Shown here: positions 32,056-40,758 of the stretch, in pieces
How the letters are laid out: each line of letters begins with the position of its first letter
Numbering within the stretch: position 1 is the first letter of the stretch
Source: Bacillota bacterium
GTDB lineage: Bacteria > Bacillota > Clostridia > Acetivibrionales > DSM-1351
DNA: 42,537 bases
Direction of reading: 5' to 3'
NCBI GenBank assembly: GCA_023441625.1
Contig: JAEZOA010000073.1
Span: forward strand, 1 to 42,537
Translations under genes and position numbers: made by a program
The notes under the pieces: model-generated
Told to the model about the DNA's origin: nothing
The model's input: only the letters and a program-made list of their open reading frames with translations
Database searches by the model: none

Positions 32056-33123
32056 TCAATTTTTCAATATTCCTTTTAAGATTTCATTCTCTCTTAATAC
32101 CTGCTTAGCCCTTAATCTGTTTTCTTCCACATGCAGGTAAGTATATCTATTGGGTTTTATTGTTGGTGCTATATCAATCGCCTTTTCAAAATCATCAGCC
32201 CTCAATTGTAAGGTTTCTACATAATTAAAAAATCCAGTATCACTTAAGAATTTTTCAATCCTTTCATATCTATGTTCTTGAACTAAGCTCATAAGGTATG
32301 TAGAAATACCAACTTGAATACCATGTAGCTGAGGCCTTTCAAGAATTTTGTCCAGAGCATGTGAGATTAGGTGTTCACCCCCACTTGCTGGTGCGCTGTT
32401 ATCAGCTATTTGCATTGCTATCCCACTCATTGTCAAAGAATCAACCATCTCTTTAAGAAAAAATTCTTCAGTAATTTTTGTATATGGCATACGGACAATG
32501 CTATTTACAGATTTTTTTGCTAGCATTGCTGCAAAATCATCCACTTTGGCAGCTTTGTGTCGCTCTTCAAAATACCAATCGTATACTGCTGTTATTTTTG
32601 AAACAATGTCTCCTAATCCAGAATATATAAACTTCATTGGAGCATTTTTTATTACAGCTATATCAACTATTATCCCAAATGGCATGGCAGCGTGTACTGA
32701 GGTTCTTCTCCCATTTATATATAGAGAGCAACCAGAGCTTGAAAAGCCATCATTTGATGTGGAGGTCGGAATACTTATAAATGGGAGATTTCTTAAAAAC
32801 GCTATATATTTTGCTGCATCAAGCACCTTCCCACCGCCTACGCCAATAATTGCATCAGTGTTAGATGGCATTGAAAACGCCTTAATCATTAGAGTTTCAA
32901 TGGTTATATCATCAAAGTCAATTGCCTCAAGGAGAGTCAATGTATCCTTCGAATTGATAGAATTTATTATCTCTTGTCCAAACAAATCCCTAATACCTTC
33001 TCCAAAAAGCATTACAACCTTCTTAATGCCTGCTCTTTCAATATATGCTCCTACATTTCCAAGTATATTGCTTTCTACTTCCATTATAGTAGGAATTTCA
33101 ATCCTATGTATCGCTGTACTCAT
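32056..33123 (-). CDS. egsA: sn-Glycerol-1-phosphate dehydrogenase (AraM/EgsA-like)
   Basis: A 355-residue metal-dependent alcohol dehydrogenase of the glycerol-1-phosphate/glycerol dehydrogenase group. It has the NAD-binding GVGGGKVLDAAKY, then FISIPTSTSNDGFSSSG and VDIAVIKNAP. The zinc-site helix includes SGGEHLISHALD, with the conserved His residues of the AraM family. The enzyme reduces dihydroxyacetone phosphate to sn-glycerol-1-phosphate, the archaeal lipid stereoisomer; in Bacillus AraM feeds PcrB. A PcrB-like gene is not present here. It follows a HAD phosphatase gene by 46 bases, so dephosphorylation of the product is a possible partner step. The RBS GGGGGAAGA is adjacent to the ATG. 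Confidence 0.85.
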   Translation of the reverse strand: MSTAIHRIEIPTIMEVESNILGNVGAYIERAGIKKVVMLFGEGIRDLFGQEIINSINSKDTLTLLEAIDFDDITIETLMIKAFSMPSNTDAIIGVGGGKVLDAAKYIAFLRNLPFISIPTSTSNDGFSSSGCSLYINGRRTSVHAAMPFGIIVDIAVIKNAPMKFIYSGLGDIVSKITAVYDWYFEERHKAAKVDDFAAMLAKKSVNSIVRMPYTKITEEFFLKEMVDSLTMSGIAMQIADNSAPASGGEHLISHALDKILERPQLHGIQVGISTYLMSLVQEHRYERIEKFLSDTGFFNYVETLQLRADDFEKAIDIAPTIKPNRYTYLHVEENRLRAKQVLRENEILKGILKN

Positions 33124-33169
33124 TCTTCCCCCTTCACAAGGCTAAACTCAACTATGTTTTGTCCCTGAG

Positions 33170-33823
33170 CTATTTCAGCCAGCCCTGTAGCTGCATGTAT
33201 TTTTCTATCTCATTAAATTTGTTAAAAGGTACAAAAGGTATACCCTTGTCGCTAAGCAGTTGCTGTAAATCATTTCGTGCAAAGGCACAATCTGCAGCTT
33301 TGGCTGCCCCAATATCAGGCTCACTATCACCTGCAAAATATACTTTTGAATACTTCTGCTTTAAGGTTAGTATTACCTTTTCTTTATTGACACCCCAAAT
33401 ATCCGAGTAATACTCACTTTCCGGATCAGGAAGTATCTGTATTCCTCTGTTTTTATACATCCCATCCATTGAAATGACTGTGACATTCTTAATCTTTAAA
33501 TGTTGAAGCAACTTCTTAATATAATATGAAGTTCCTGCACTCAATATGAAAAAATCACCATTACAGCTCTCTATCTTATTAATAAAGTTAATGGCATATG
33601 AATCTAGTGGCAACTCAATAATATCTTTAAGTATTTCTTCTTCACTTCTGTCCATTGAACCAAATATTTTATTTAAAAACTCGACATTTATTTTTTTAGT
33701 TTGTCGCCATTCTTCGTAATATTCCCAGGACCAATCCTTTAAGTACTTATCCATTACGATGTGGTAAAAATCTCTATCTGTTAGTGTGCCGTCAAAATCA
33801 GATACAAAAGCAAATTTCTGCAT
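33170..33823 (-). CDS. HAD-superfamily phosphatase (MtnX/PSP-like)
   Basis: A 217-residue phosphatase. Motif I is VSDFDGTLTDRD with Asp9 and Asp11, motif II ILSAGTSYYI, and motif IV YFAGDSEPDIGAAKAAD. This is the HAD-IB type, with a small helical cap, related to phosphoserine phosphatase and MtnX. MtnX acts in methionine salvage, but no other salvage gene is nearby. Its position between a DEAD-box helicase gene and glycerol-1-phosphate dehydrogenase, both closely spaced, suggests cotranscription. A small phosphorylated substrate is expected. The RBS GGGGGTG precedes the ATG. Confidence 0.88.
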   Translation of the reverse strand: MQKFAFVSDFDGTLTDRDFYHIVMDKYLKDWSWEYYEEWRQTKKINVEFLNKIFGSMDRSEEEILKDIIELPLDSYAINFINKIESCNGDFFILSAGTSYYIKKLLQHLKIKNVTVISMDGMYKNRGIQILPDPESEYYSDIWGVNKEKVILTLKQKYSKVYFAGDSEPDIGAAKAADCAFARNDLQQLLSDKGIPFVPFNKFNEIEKYMQLQGWLK

Positions 33824-33857
33824 ATGTTCACCCCCTTATATATCAGCTATCTCAAGC

Positions 33858-35228
33858 TTAAGTTGTGGTTTTTTTGATACGTGAAAACCCATCCTGTGAT
33901 CCGCTATTCTTCTTAGAGGCTCTATTATGTGGCACATTATTATGCAATGCTCTTTTCTGTAATGGATTATCAAAGGTCTTTTTATGTGATGGTTTCTTTT
34001 GTGGTGATTTACTCTGTGCAGTCTTACAGTGTGGCACTGCATTATGAGGTGTTTTTTTATCAGCACTCTTAATTCTAGTCGTTCCTTCATCCCCTAATGG
34101 AAATTTATGATTCTCTATAACAGGAATCCTTTTACCAATTAATTTTTCTACACCCTTAAGGTATTTTTTCTCATCCTCATCACAAAAAGTTATAGATACT
34201 CCTTCAAACCCTGCTCTACCAGTACGGCCAATACGATGCACATACGTTTCTGGTGAATCAGGTAAATCAAAATTAATAACGTGAGATAGCTTGTCTATGT
34301 CAATTCCTCTTGCAGCAATATCAGTTGCAACTAAAACTCTGATCTTTTTCTCTTTAAAGCTATTCAAAGCATACTGACGTGCGCCCTGAGACTTATCACC
34401 ATGTATGGCCTGCGTTTTTATTCCTGCTGTGACTAGTGTCTTGGCTACTCTATCAGCTCCGTGCTTCGTCCTAGTAAAAACAAGTGCTGACTCAATTGCT
34501 TTATCCCTCAAAATATTAACTAAAAGATTTCTTTTATTTTTTTTATCAACAAAGTAAACCGATTGCTCAATAATATCCACTGTTGATGATACCGGAGTTA
34601 CAGAAATTTTAACTGGGTCTGTAAGTAAATTATTAGCAAGCTTTTCAATCTCACTTGGCATGGTAGCAGAAAATAAAAGTGTCTGTCTGTTTTTAGGTAC
34701 TAGCTTAATTACCTTCTTCACATCTTGTCCAAATCCCATATCTAGCATTCTATCTGCCTCATCTAGTACAAAACACTTTACATATTGGAGTTCAATATAG
34801 TGTTGGTTAATTAGATCGAGAAGTCTCCCAGGTGTTGCTATCAGTACGTCAACACCCTCCTGTAGTCTATCTGTTTGTGGTTTTTGAGCCACGCCACCAA
34901 AAACCACACAATTCTTTATGTCAGCATACTTACCATAAGCCGTAAAACTCTCCATTATTTGTACAGCAAGTTCTCTTGTGGGAGTGAGTATAAGCGCTCT
35001 AATATTCCTATTTTTCTTTTTATTTATGGGCTCATTAGATAGTATTTGTATTATCGGCATAGCAAAGGCCGCTGTTTTCCCCGTTCCAGTTTGTGCACAT
35101 CCCAGTATATCTCGTCTCTCTAATATTGGTGGTATTGCCTGTTCTTGAATAGGTGTAGGTTTTTCATATTTTTCATATTCAATAGCCTTTAAAATAGGCT
35201 CTATCAGATTCAGTTCCTTAAATAGCAT
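33858..35228 (-). CDS. DEAD-box RNA helicase (RhlE-like) with a Lys/His/Pro-rich tail
   Basis: A 456-residue ATP-dependent RNA helicase. The Q motif is PTPIQEQAIP, motif I AQTGTGKT, motif II DEADRMLDMGFG, motif III SAT and motif VI HRIGRTGRAG. Both RecA domains are complete (about residues 1-375). The last 75 residues are low-complexity and basic, with scattered PH/PHN units such as KKTPHNAVPHCK, PQKKPSHKKTF and NNVPHNRASKKN; this probably binds RNA. It is first in a likely three-gene minus-strand unit (helicase, HAD phosphatase, G1P dehydrogenase). The RBS AAGGAG is seven bases before the ATG. A second DEAD-box helicase starts divergently 227 bases away. Confidence 0.94.
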   Translation of the reverse strand: MLFKELNLIEPILKAIEYEKYEKPTPIQEQAIPPILERRDILGCAQTGTGKTAAFAMPIIQILSNEPINKKKNRNIRALILTPTRELAVQIMESFTAYGKYADIKNCVVFGGVAQKPQTDRLQEGVDVLIATPGRLLDLINQHYIELQYVKCFVLDEADRMLDMGFGQDVKKVIKLVPKNRQTLLFSATMPSEIEKLANNLLTDPVKISVTPVSSTVDIIEQSVYFVDKKNKRNLLVNILRDKAIESALVFTRTKHGADRVAKTLVTAGIKTQAIHGDKSQGARQYALNSFKEKKIRVLVATDIAARGIDIDKLSHVINFDLPDSPETYVHRIGRTGRAGFEGVSITFCDEDEKKYLKGVEKLIGKRIPVIENHKFPLGDEGTTRIKSADKKTPHNAVPHCKTAQSKSPQKKPSHKKTFDNPLQKRALHNNVPHNRASKKNSGSQDGFSRIKKTTT

Positions 35229-35455
35229 TAATTTCTCCTTGTTTAATTCATATATTTATTTTTTCACCATTCTATATCATATCATACATAGTATATCTTA
35301 TTTATACATTTTTTTAAAAAGTAGTCCTTCATTATTGTTTATTTTTACTATAAATATAGTATAATGGCTGTAAATAGTAAATAAAGATTGCAAAAACAAC
35401 AAATAATATCTATTATTATATAGTGTATAAATTTATATAGAGCAAAGGAATAAAA

Positions 35456-37198
35456 ATGAAAAATTTAAGTTTTAAGGATCTCAACCTTTCAAATGAAATT
35501 CAAAGAGCAATAACAGATATGGGATTTGAAGAAGCAACACCTATTCAATCTCAATCAATTTCCCACATTCTCGATGGTAAAGATTTAATAGGTCAAGCTC
35601 AAACTGGTACTGGAAAAACCTGTGCCTTTGGAATACCTGCTATTGAGATGATCGAACCTGAAATAGAGTCTATTCAAGTATTAGTGCTTTGTCCCACCAG
35701 AGAGCTTGCAATTCAATCTTCTGAAGAGCTTAAAGACTTATTGAAATACAAAGATGGAATAAGAATCCTCCCTGTATACGGTGGTCAACCAATTGACAGA
35801 CAAATCATGGCCCTAAAGAAGCGTCCACAGATTATTATTGGAACCCCTGGTCGAGTAATGGACCACATGAGACGCAAGACATTGAAGCTAGAACACTTAA
35901 AAATGATTGTTTTGGATGAAGCTGATGAAATGTTAAACATGGGCTTCAGAGAAGATATAGATACTATTTTAGAAAAAGTACCTGACGAAAGGCAGACTAT
36001 ATTATTTTCTGCAACTATGTCAAGGGATATTCTTGATATTACCAAGAAATATCAGAAATCTCCTGTTCATATCAAGATAGCTCATAAGGAGCTCACAGTA
36101 CCAAGCATTGAACAGTATTATCTTGAGATTAAGGAATCAGCCAAGTTAGAGGTTTTATCACGTTTGATTGATACTAACGATGTTAATCTATCATTAGTCT
36201 TTTGTAACACTAAAAGAAAGGTTGATGAACTTAAAGCAAGTCTTCAATTAAGAGGTTTTTCAGCCGAAGCTCTTCACGGTGATATGAGGCAAGAGCAAAG
36301 AGATAAGGTTATGACCATGTTCAGAAAAGGCAATATTGATGTGCTTATTGCCACAGATGTTGCTGCTAGAGGTATTGATGTAGATGATGTTGAAGCTGTA
36401 TTTAACTATGATTTACCTAATGACGAGGAATATTATGTTCATAGAATTGGTAGAACTGGAAGAGCTGGCAGGACTGGTAAAGCCTTCACCTTCATCACTG
36501 GAAGAGAAATATACAAGCTTAGAGATATTCAGAGGTATACCAAATCTACTATATCATTAATTAAACCACCTAGTATAAATGATGTGGAAGAAAAGAAAAT
36601 GGCTAATATTCTTAAATCTCTTAAAGAAAATTTAGCCCAAGAACAAATTTCTAAATTTGTAGGTAATATTGAGAAATTTGTTGAAGATATAAATTCTGAT
36701 TTTGAAGGATCAGAACAAAGCTTTATTACCTCCCTTGATGTGGCAGCAGCATTACTAAAACTATATATAGACCAAACAGGAACTCAAGTAAATACCGTTA
36801 ATGAAATTGACAATGCTTCAGATTTTTCTAACGAAGGTGACATGGTAAGATTTTTTATTAATATTGGTAGCGAAAATAAAATTCAACCAAAGCACATAAT
36901 AGAGAGTCTTGTTGCTTCAGCAGGCCTTCCAGGTAAATTGGTAGGTTCTATAGATATTCATGATAGATATTCATTTGTAGAGGTACCTAAGGAATTTGCT
37001 CCTGAAGTACTGAAATCTATGAAGAACTACACAATAAAGGGAAAAAGAATAAACATTGAAAAATCTACTCCGAGAAAGAAAAGTTCAAGTTCACATAGCC
37101 ATGCTCCTAGTCGTGGTGGTCATTCATCAAAAAGGAGACCAAGCCTTTCTAATAGCAACAAACCCTATAAAAAGGATTTGAAGGATTTGAAGGATTAG
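35456..37198 (+). CDS. deaD: DEAD-box RNA helicase DeaD/CsdA with DbpA-type RNA-binding domain
   Basis: A 580-residue RNA helicase. Motif I is AQTGTGKT, motif II DEADEMLNMGF, motif III SAT and motif VI HRIGRTGRAG. After the RecA pair (about 1-365) comes a linker helix region. A DbpA-like RNA-binding domain follows (about 460-535), with MVRFFINIGSENKIQPKHII and LVGSIDIHDRYSFVEVPKEF. The C terminus is a basic Ser/His/Lys tail. CsdA-type helicases assist ribosome assembly and mRNA turnover, often in the cold. The start follows AAAGGA. A canonical terminator lies at 37259-37295. The leader is AT-rich with TATAAT at 35360-35365 but no good -35 box. Confidence 0.95.
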   Translation: MKNLSFKDLNLSNEIQRAITDMGFEEATPIQSQSISHILDGKDLIGQAQTGTGKTCAFGIPAIEMIEPEIESIQVLVLCPTRELAIQSSEELKDLLKYKDGIRILPVYGGQPIDRQIMALKKRPQIIIGTPGRVMDHMRRKTLKLEHLKMIVLDEADEMLNMGFREDIDTILEKVPDERQTILFSATMSRDILDITKKYQKSPVHIKIAHKELTVPSIEQYYLEIKESAKLEVLSRLIDTNDVNLSLVFCNTKRKVDELKASLQLRGFSAEALHGDMRQEQRDKVMTMFRKGNIDVLIATDVAARGIDVDDVEAVFNYDLPNDEEYYVHRIGRTGRAGRTGKAFTFITGREIYKLRDIQRYTKSTISLIKPPSINDVEEKKMANILKSLKENLAQEQISKFVGNIEKFVEDINSDFEGSEQSFITSLDVAAALLKLYIDQTGTQVNTVNEIDNASDFSNEGDMVRFFINIGSENKIQPKHIIESLVASAGLPGKLVGSIDIHDRYSFVEVPKEFAPEVLKSMKNYTIKGKRINIEKSTPRKKSSSSHSHAPSRGGHSSKRRPSLSNSNKPYKKDLKDLKD

Positions 37199-37258
37199 AG
37201 TTAAGTAAAGGCCGTCAACATTTTTACTTTGATGATGGTTCATATTTTAGTAAATTTC

Positions 37259-37295
37259 AAAATGGCTTAAGCATTTTTCTGCTTAAGCCATTTTT
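37259..37295 (+). terminator. Terminator of the deaD-like gene
   Basis: AAAATGGCTTAAGCA (37259-37273) pairs perfectly with TGCTTAAGCCATTTT (37280-37294) around a six-base loop and ends in a T run. It is almost symmetric and could also stop transcription from the other side. Confidence 0.9.
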
Positions 37296-37486
37296 CACTA
37301 CTAAATCTATATATAATATTTTGGAATATACATCAATATACTTTATATATCTCACCCTTTAACTTTTTTACAATAAATAACATTTCATTAATTCATTATT
37401 AATTTACCTAAAGCTTACATAATAATATGCTTATTTATATATTATAGTGGGTATATATATAAATAAATCTTAAAATAAAGGTTAAG

Positions 37487-37516
37487 AGGTTTTATTCAAT
37501 AAAAGGTCTTATTCAA
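37487..37516 (+). repeat. Tandem motif before the nitroreductase gene
   Basis: AGGTTTTATTCAA (37487-37499) and AGGTCTTATTCAA (37504-37516) are direct repeats with 17-base period, 38 bases before the nitroreductase start. They could be a regulator binding site. The rest of the 37296-37553 gap is AT-rich with no other supported feature. Confidence 0.5.
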
Positions 37517-37553
37517 AACGCTATTTATTATTTATACAAGGAGGATTTTTAAT

Positions 37554-38150
37554 ATGTCAAAAGATTTTTATACCGCAATTAAAGATAGACGTACTATATA
37601 TGGAATTAGCAAGGAAAGCTCCGTTCCAGAGACCAGAATTCAAGAAGTTATTAACCATGCTGTGAAATATACCCCATCTGCATTTAATAGTCAGAGTGCT
37701 AGAGTTGTTGTGCTCTTTGGTGAAAATCACAATAAGTTATGGGATATTACCAAGGAAACACTTAGAAAAATAGTTCCAGTTGAAAATTTTGCTACTACAG
37801 ATCAAAAAATTAATTCCTTCCGAAACGGATATGGAACAGTTTTATTTTTCGAAGACTCTTCAGTAATCGAGTCACTACAGCAGCAGTTTGCATCGTATAA
37901 AGATAATTTTCCAATTTGGTCACTACAGTCAAACGGAATGCTACAATTCGCCATATGGAATTCGCTAGAAATTGAGGGCTTAGGCGCTTCATTACAGCAC
38001 TATAACCCTCTTATAGATGATGAAGTTAAACAACAATGGAATATTCCGACTAACTGGAAGTTGCTAGCTCAGATGCCGTTTGGAAAGCCGACAGCAGCAC
38101 CTGACCAAAAACAATTTAAACCACTTGAAGCGCGAGTAAAGTTTTTTTAA
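37554..38150 (+). CDS. Nitroreductase-family protein (Frm2/YdgI-like)
   Basis: A 198-residue flavin-dependent oxidoreductase. The N-terminal FMN-binding pattern DRRTIYGISKE and YTPSAFNSQSARVVVLFGEN matches the fungal-Frm2/HBN1-like branch of nitroreductases. The middle SNGMLQFAIWNSLEIEGLGASLQHYNP and the end AQMPFGKP are also family-typical. Such enzymes reduce nitro compounds or quinones with NAD(P)H. The RBS AAGGAGG is perfectly placed. It is a single gene, followed immediately by a MITE-like element. Confidence 0.93.
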   Translation: MSKDFYTAIKDRRTIYGISKESSVPETRIQEVINHAVKYTPSAFNSQSARVVVLFGENHNKLWDITKETLRKIVPVENFATTDQKINSFRNGYGTVLFFEDSSVIESLQQQFASYKDNFPIWSLQSNGMLQFAIWNSLEIEGLGASLQHYNPLIDDEVKQQWNIPTNWKLLAQMPFGKPTAAPDQKQFKPLEARVKFF

Positions 38151-38162
38151 TGATAGTTTTAA

Positions 38163-38319
38163 GGGCTGTTGCAAAACAGTTTTAATAGTACGTGAGTACA
38201 ACTTATATCAATGGGAAGCACTGTTTTCTTTAGGAGCAATCCATTGATATAAGTTTGTACGGAAGTACTATATAAACAGAATATTTTATATTGTATCCGA
38301 TATCGTTTTGCAACAGGTC
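38163..38319. mobile_element. MITE-like element, 157 bp, with TTAA flanks
   Basis: The ends GGGCTGTTGCAAAAC (38163) and GTTTTGCAACAGGTC (to 38319) are near-perfect terminal inverted repeats. The element is flanked on both sides by TTAA (38159-38162, 38320-38323), a likely target duplication. Inside, 38184-38214 and 38241-38270 form a second long inverted repeat (TAGTACGTGAGTACAACTTA pairing with its mate), so the whole element can fold into a long hairpin. There is no ORF, so it would be mobilised in trans. The TIR resembles ends seen in some IS families, but I cannot name the parent. Confidence 0.8.
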
Positions 38320-38415
38320 TTAAATTTATGAAACACGCATGGAATGATAAAGGATAGTAGCCAAACCTCTAATATAAAATCATAAATCTAATAGCTAATG
38401 TATATTTATATATAG

Positions 38416-38964
38416 CTATTCAACAGTATCAAGCCTTCCTGTTTTAGGGTCCATAAGAAAACCATAAACAGATATATCCTTAGGAATAAGAGGATGATTT
38501 CTTATAATCTTAACCGTTTCCCTAACTGAAATAACAGGATCTTCAAACCCTTTTAACCAATTGTTAATATCAACACCCAAATAATTAATGAATTCCAAAT
38601 CCTTTAGATTTACTCCACAATTTATCATTTTTTCTTTAATTTTAGCAGGATCTAAGCTTTGCATGCCACAATCATAGTGATTTATCACCAATATTTGATC
38701 TACTCCCAATTCATAAATTGCAACAATAAGACTTCTCATAACACTGCCAAATGGATTGCTTATTAATGCTCCTGCGTTTTTTATCATTTTTACATCACCA
38801 TTTTGAATATTTATGGCAGCAGGCAAAAGCTCTATAAGCCGTGTGTCCATACACGTAAGAATTGCAACCTTTTTATTAGGATATTTTGTTGTATTAAAAT
38901 TCAGGTATTCCTCGTTCTCTACAAATAATTTATTTTTCTCAAGCATCTTATTTATATCAAACAT
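38416..38964 (-). CDS. Beta-class carbonic anhydrase
   Basis: A 182-residue zinc enzyme that interconverts CO2 and bicarbonate. The zinc ligands and catalytic dyad are visible: Cys38 in LTCMDTR with Asp40 and Arg42, then His96 and Cys99 in INHYDCGM. The substrate loop NAGALISNPFGSVMRSL is also typical. Length fits the short, clade-D-like beta class of Gram-positive bacteria. The RBS GAGAGGA precedes the ATG. It may be transcribed with the gene at 39013-39693, 48 bases upstream. Bicarbonate supply for anaerobic carboxylation is a reasonable role. Confidence 0.94.
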   Translation of the reverse strand: MFDINKMLEKNKLFVENEEYLNFNTTKYPNKKVAILTCMDTRLIELLPAAINIQNGDVKMIKNAGALISNPFGSVMRSLIVAIYELGVDQILVINHYDCGMQSLDPAKIKEKMINCGVNLKDLEFINYLGVDINNWLKGFEDPVISVRETVKIIRNHPLIPKDISVYGFLMDPKTGRLDTVE

Positions 38965-39012
38965 AACAGAGTCCTCTCTATGTAAATCGTAAAAACAACA
39001 TTAATCTATAGT

Positions 39013-39693
39013 TCATCCAACAATAAATTTCTTTATATGTACTTCTTCTACGTACTCTTTCTTAAGTTGAGTCAATTTTTGATAATGTTCTGCTTTACCA
39101 TGGCATTCTTGGGCTTTGGTATTCGTCCAGGATTCAACTAATAAAACGCTATTCTCGCATTCAATTGGGTAATAGTACTCATAAAATAGATTGCCAGGTT
39201 CTTGCTTAGAGCCTGTAATAATGCCCATATCTTTTATATTTCGAAGGAATTCATCCCTTTTACCCTTTTTCACTATGTAAGTAACATGCAAAAGAATTTC
39301 TTTGTTTAATGCATTTATAGCATCCTCAAAGCAAGTCACCTTTGTTACACCAAAATACTTACCAAATTCTTTCGTCCACATATCAATTTCCGCTTCAATA
39401 TCTTCACTATTATCCATAATAAAAACTATGCGCTTGCAATCTGTCCTAGCCATATTAGGAATTAGTACATCAAATCCCCATTCTACATCTTCCTTTATAT
39501 CTTCAAAACCATTTCTTGCATCTACTACCAAATTACTATTAGGGAAATGACTAAGCAGGTCTAATGCGAAAGTAGTTGGTTTCCTGTAATCTTCAAGGCA
39601 ACAAAATTTCTTCCATGTAAGAAAAACTATATTTTCCTTTTCAATGTACTTTACATTACAGAACTCTGAATCAAATTCTAAATTGCTATTCAT
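39013..39693 (-). CDS. Two-domain protein with C-terminal ABM-like domain
   Basis: A 226-residue protein of two parts. The N-terminal half (about 1-125), with VFLTWKKFCCLEDYRKPTTF, NLVVDARNGFED and CKRIVFIMDN, has the alternating hydrophobic/acidic pattern of a SpoIIAA/STAS-like or related single-domain fold. The C-terminal half (about 128-226) reads LLHVTYIVKKGKRDEFLRNI, YEYYYPIECENSVLLVESWT, then KAEHYQKLTQL. It matches the antibiotic-biosynthesis-monooxygenase (ABM/YgiN) fold. I chose ATG 39693, six bases after GGAG. The fusion is unusual; its function is unknown. It lies upstream of the carbonic anhydrase on the same strand. Confidence 0.7.
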   Translation of the reverse strand: MNSNLEFDSEFCNVKYIEKENIVFLTWKKFCCLEDYRKPTTFALDLLSHFPNSNLVVDARNGFEDIKEDVEWGFDVLIPNMARTDCKRIVFIMDNSEDIEAEIDMWTKEFGKYFGVTKVTCFEDAINALNKEILLHVTYIVKKGKRDEFLRNIKDMGIITGSKQEPGNLFYEYYYPIECENSVLLVESWTNTKAQECHGKAEHYQKLTQLKKEYVEEVHIKKFIVG

Positions 39694-39781
39694 ATTAATC
39701 TCCATTCTGCCTTTTGTGGTAAATATATCATTGCTAACACTGTTATATCTAACCTAATATTTTTATGTATTTTGAAATTGT

Positions 39782-40167
39782 TTAAAAAATATGGAATGTT
39801 TTTTTATCAAAATTGAGAAATTCTCTATATGGATGTTCATCATATTTCCATAAAGTAACTTTCTTTGGAGTAACCTCAATTAAAACTTCATTTTCCATAT
39901 GAGAATACGTCCTATAGGAGTTCTTGATATAAGTCTTAAATTTCTCAGCAAAAAACTATTCTCTTGAGATAGAGGATGTCCCATTTCTCTACAAACTCCC
40001 TGAACTTGAATATTATTAATACATATAGCTACGTTAGGATTGTTAGTTATCTGATGATACTTATCATGGACCTTGCAGTGACATTTTCATTATATGAAGT
40101 GGCTAATACCATGATTTTTAGAGCTTCCTAATTCGTTAAATAACTCTTCTGTTTTTTCTACAAACAT
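39782..40167 (-). pseudogene. PNPOx-family protein (pyridoxamine phosphate oxidase-like), decayed
   Basis: Starting from ATG 40167 (MFVEKTEELFNELGSSKNHG), joined minus-strand frames give a PNPOx-fold flavin protein: VTARSMISII, then NPNVAICINNIQVQGVCREM and GHPLSQENSF. A last in-frame run has SHMENEVLIEVTPKKVTLWK and HPYREFLNF, to the TAA at 39782-39784. The sequence has an in-frame stop after about 25 codons, internal deletions and at least two frame changes, so it is dead. Related intact proteins in clostridia are about 130-150 residues. Confidence 0.7.
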
Positions 40168-40248
40168 AATATGTACCTTTCTTCATATGTAATTACTTTA
40201 GGATACGTTCTATACAAATATATATGTGCGTTCAGTCTCTAATATATA

Positions 40249-40758
40249 TTAGGGAATGCCCCTTAATACCTTCTCATAAAGATTCATTTTATCCCCAAAT
40301 AGTGTTTTTGTACCAACAGCTTTAAAACCATTTTGCTCATAATACTTACATAAATCCTGAACTTCTGACGAACAATCTAGCCTAAGATAATTAATTCCTA
40401 GATTTGTAATATAGGTCTCAATGCATCTTAATATTTCTTTACCTATACCTTTTCCTTTTAAATTTCTTTTTGTAGTAAAAGAATGGATATATCCAGAATT
40501 ATCATCCCTTTTACCCCAAAACAACTCATCATTAAATTGCAATCGGAACATACCGACAATTTCATTATCATACTCAACAAACTGAAACTCATTATTCTGA
40601 AAGCCTTCAATTATCCATTCTTGAAAGTTAGCTGGAGGGTTGTGCCAGTCCTGCCAATAATCAATTCCCTTTTCCTTAAGCCAAATCGCAGCTTCCTTCA
40701 ATAATAAAAATGCAGTAGCAATTTCGTTTAAACTAGCTTTCCTTAATACCAAATTCAT
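40249..40758 (-). CDS. GNAT-family N-acetyltransferase
   Basis: A 169-residue acetyltransferase. It opens LVLRKASLNEIATAFLLLKE, has the acetyl-CoA loop RNLKGKGIGKEILRCIETYI (KGIG variant of Q/RxxGxG) and ends YYEQNGFKAVGTKTL. ATG 40758 has GAGGTGG six bases upstream and is preferred over the in-frame ATG at 40773. The gene overlaps the tail of a truncated GNAT relic (40733-40939), whose stop lies within it. Substrate unknown. Confidence 0.9.
   Translation of the reverse strand: MNLVLRKASLNEIATAFLLLKEAAIWLKEKGIDYWQDWHNPPANFQEWIIEGFQNNEFQFVEYDNEIVGMFRLQFNDELFWGKRDDNSGYIHSFTTKRNLKGKGIGKEILRCIETYITNLGINYLRLDCSSEVQDLCKYYEQNGFKAVGTKTLFGDKMNLYEKVLRGIP

Noticed and set aside
32348..33145. 265-residue plus-strand ORF opposite glycerol-1-phosphate dehydrogenase
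   Set aside because: It is long, but the minus-strand frame has clear NAD and metal motifs; the plus frame is low in recognisable sequence and has no RBS.
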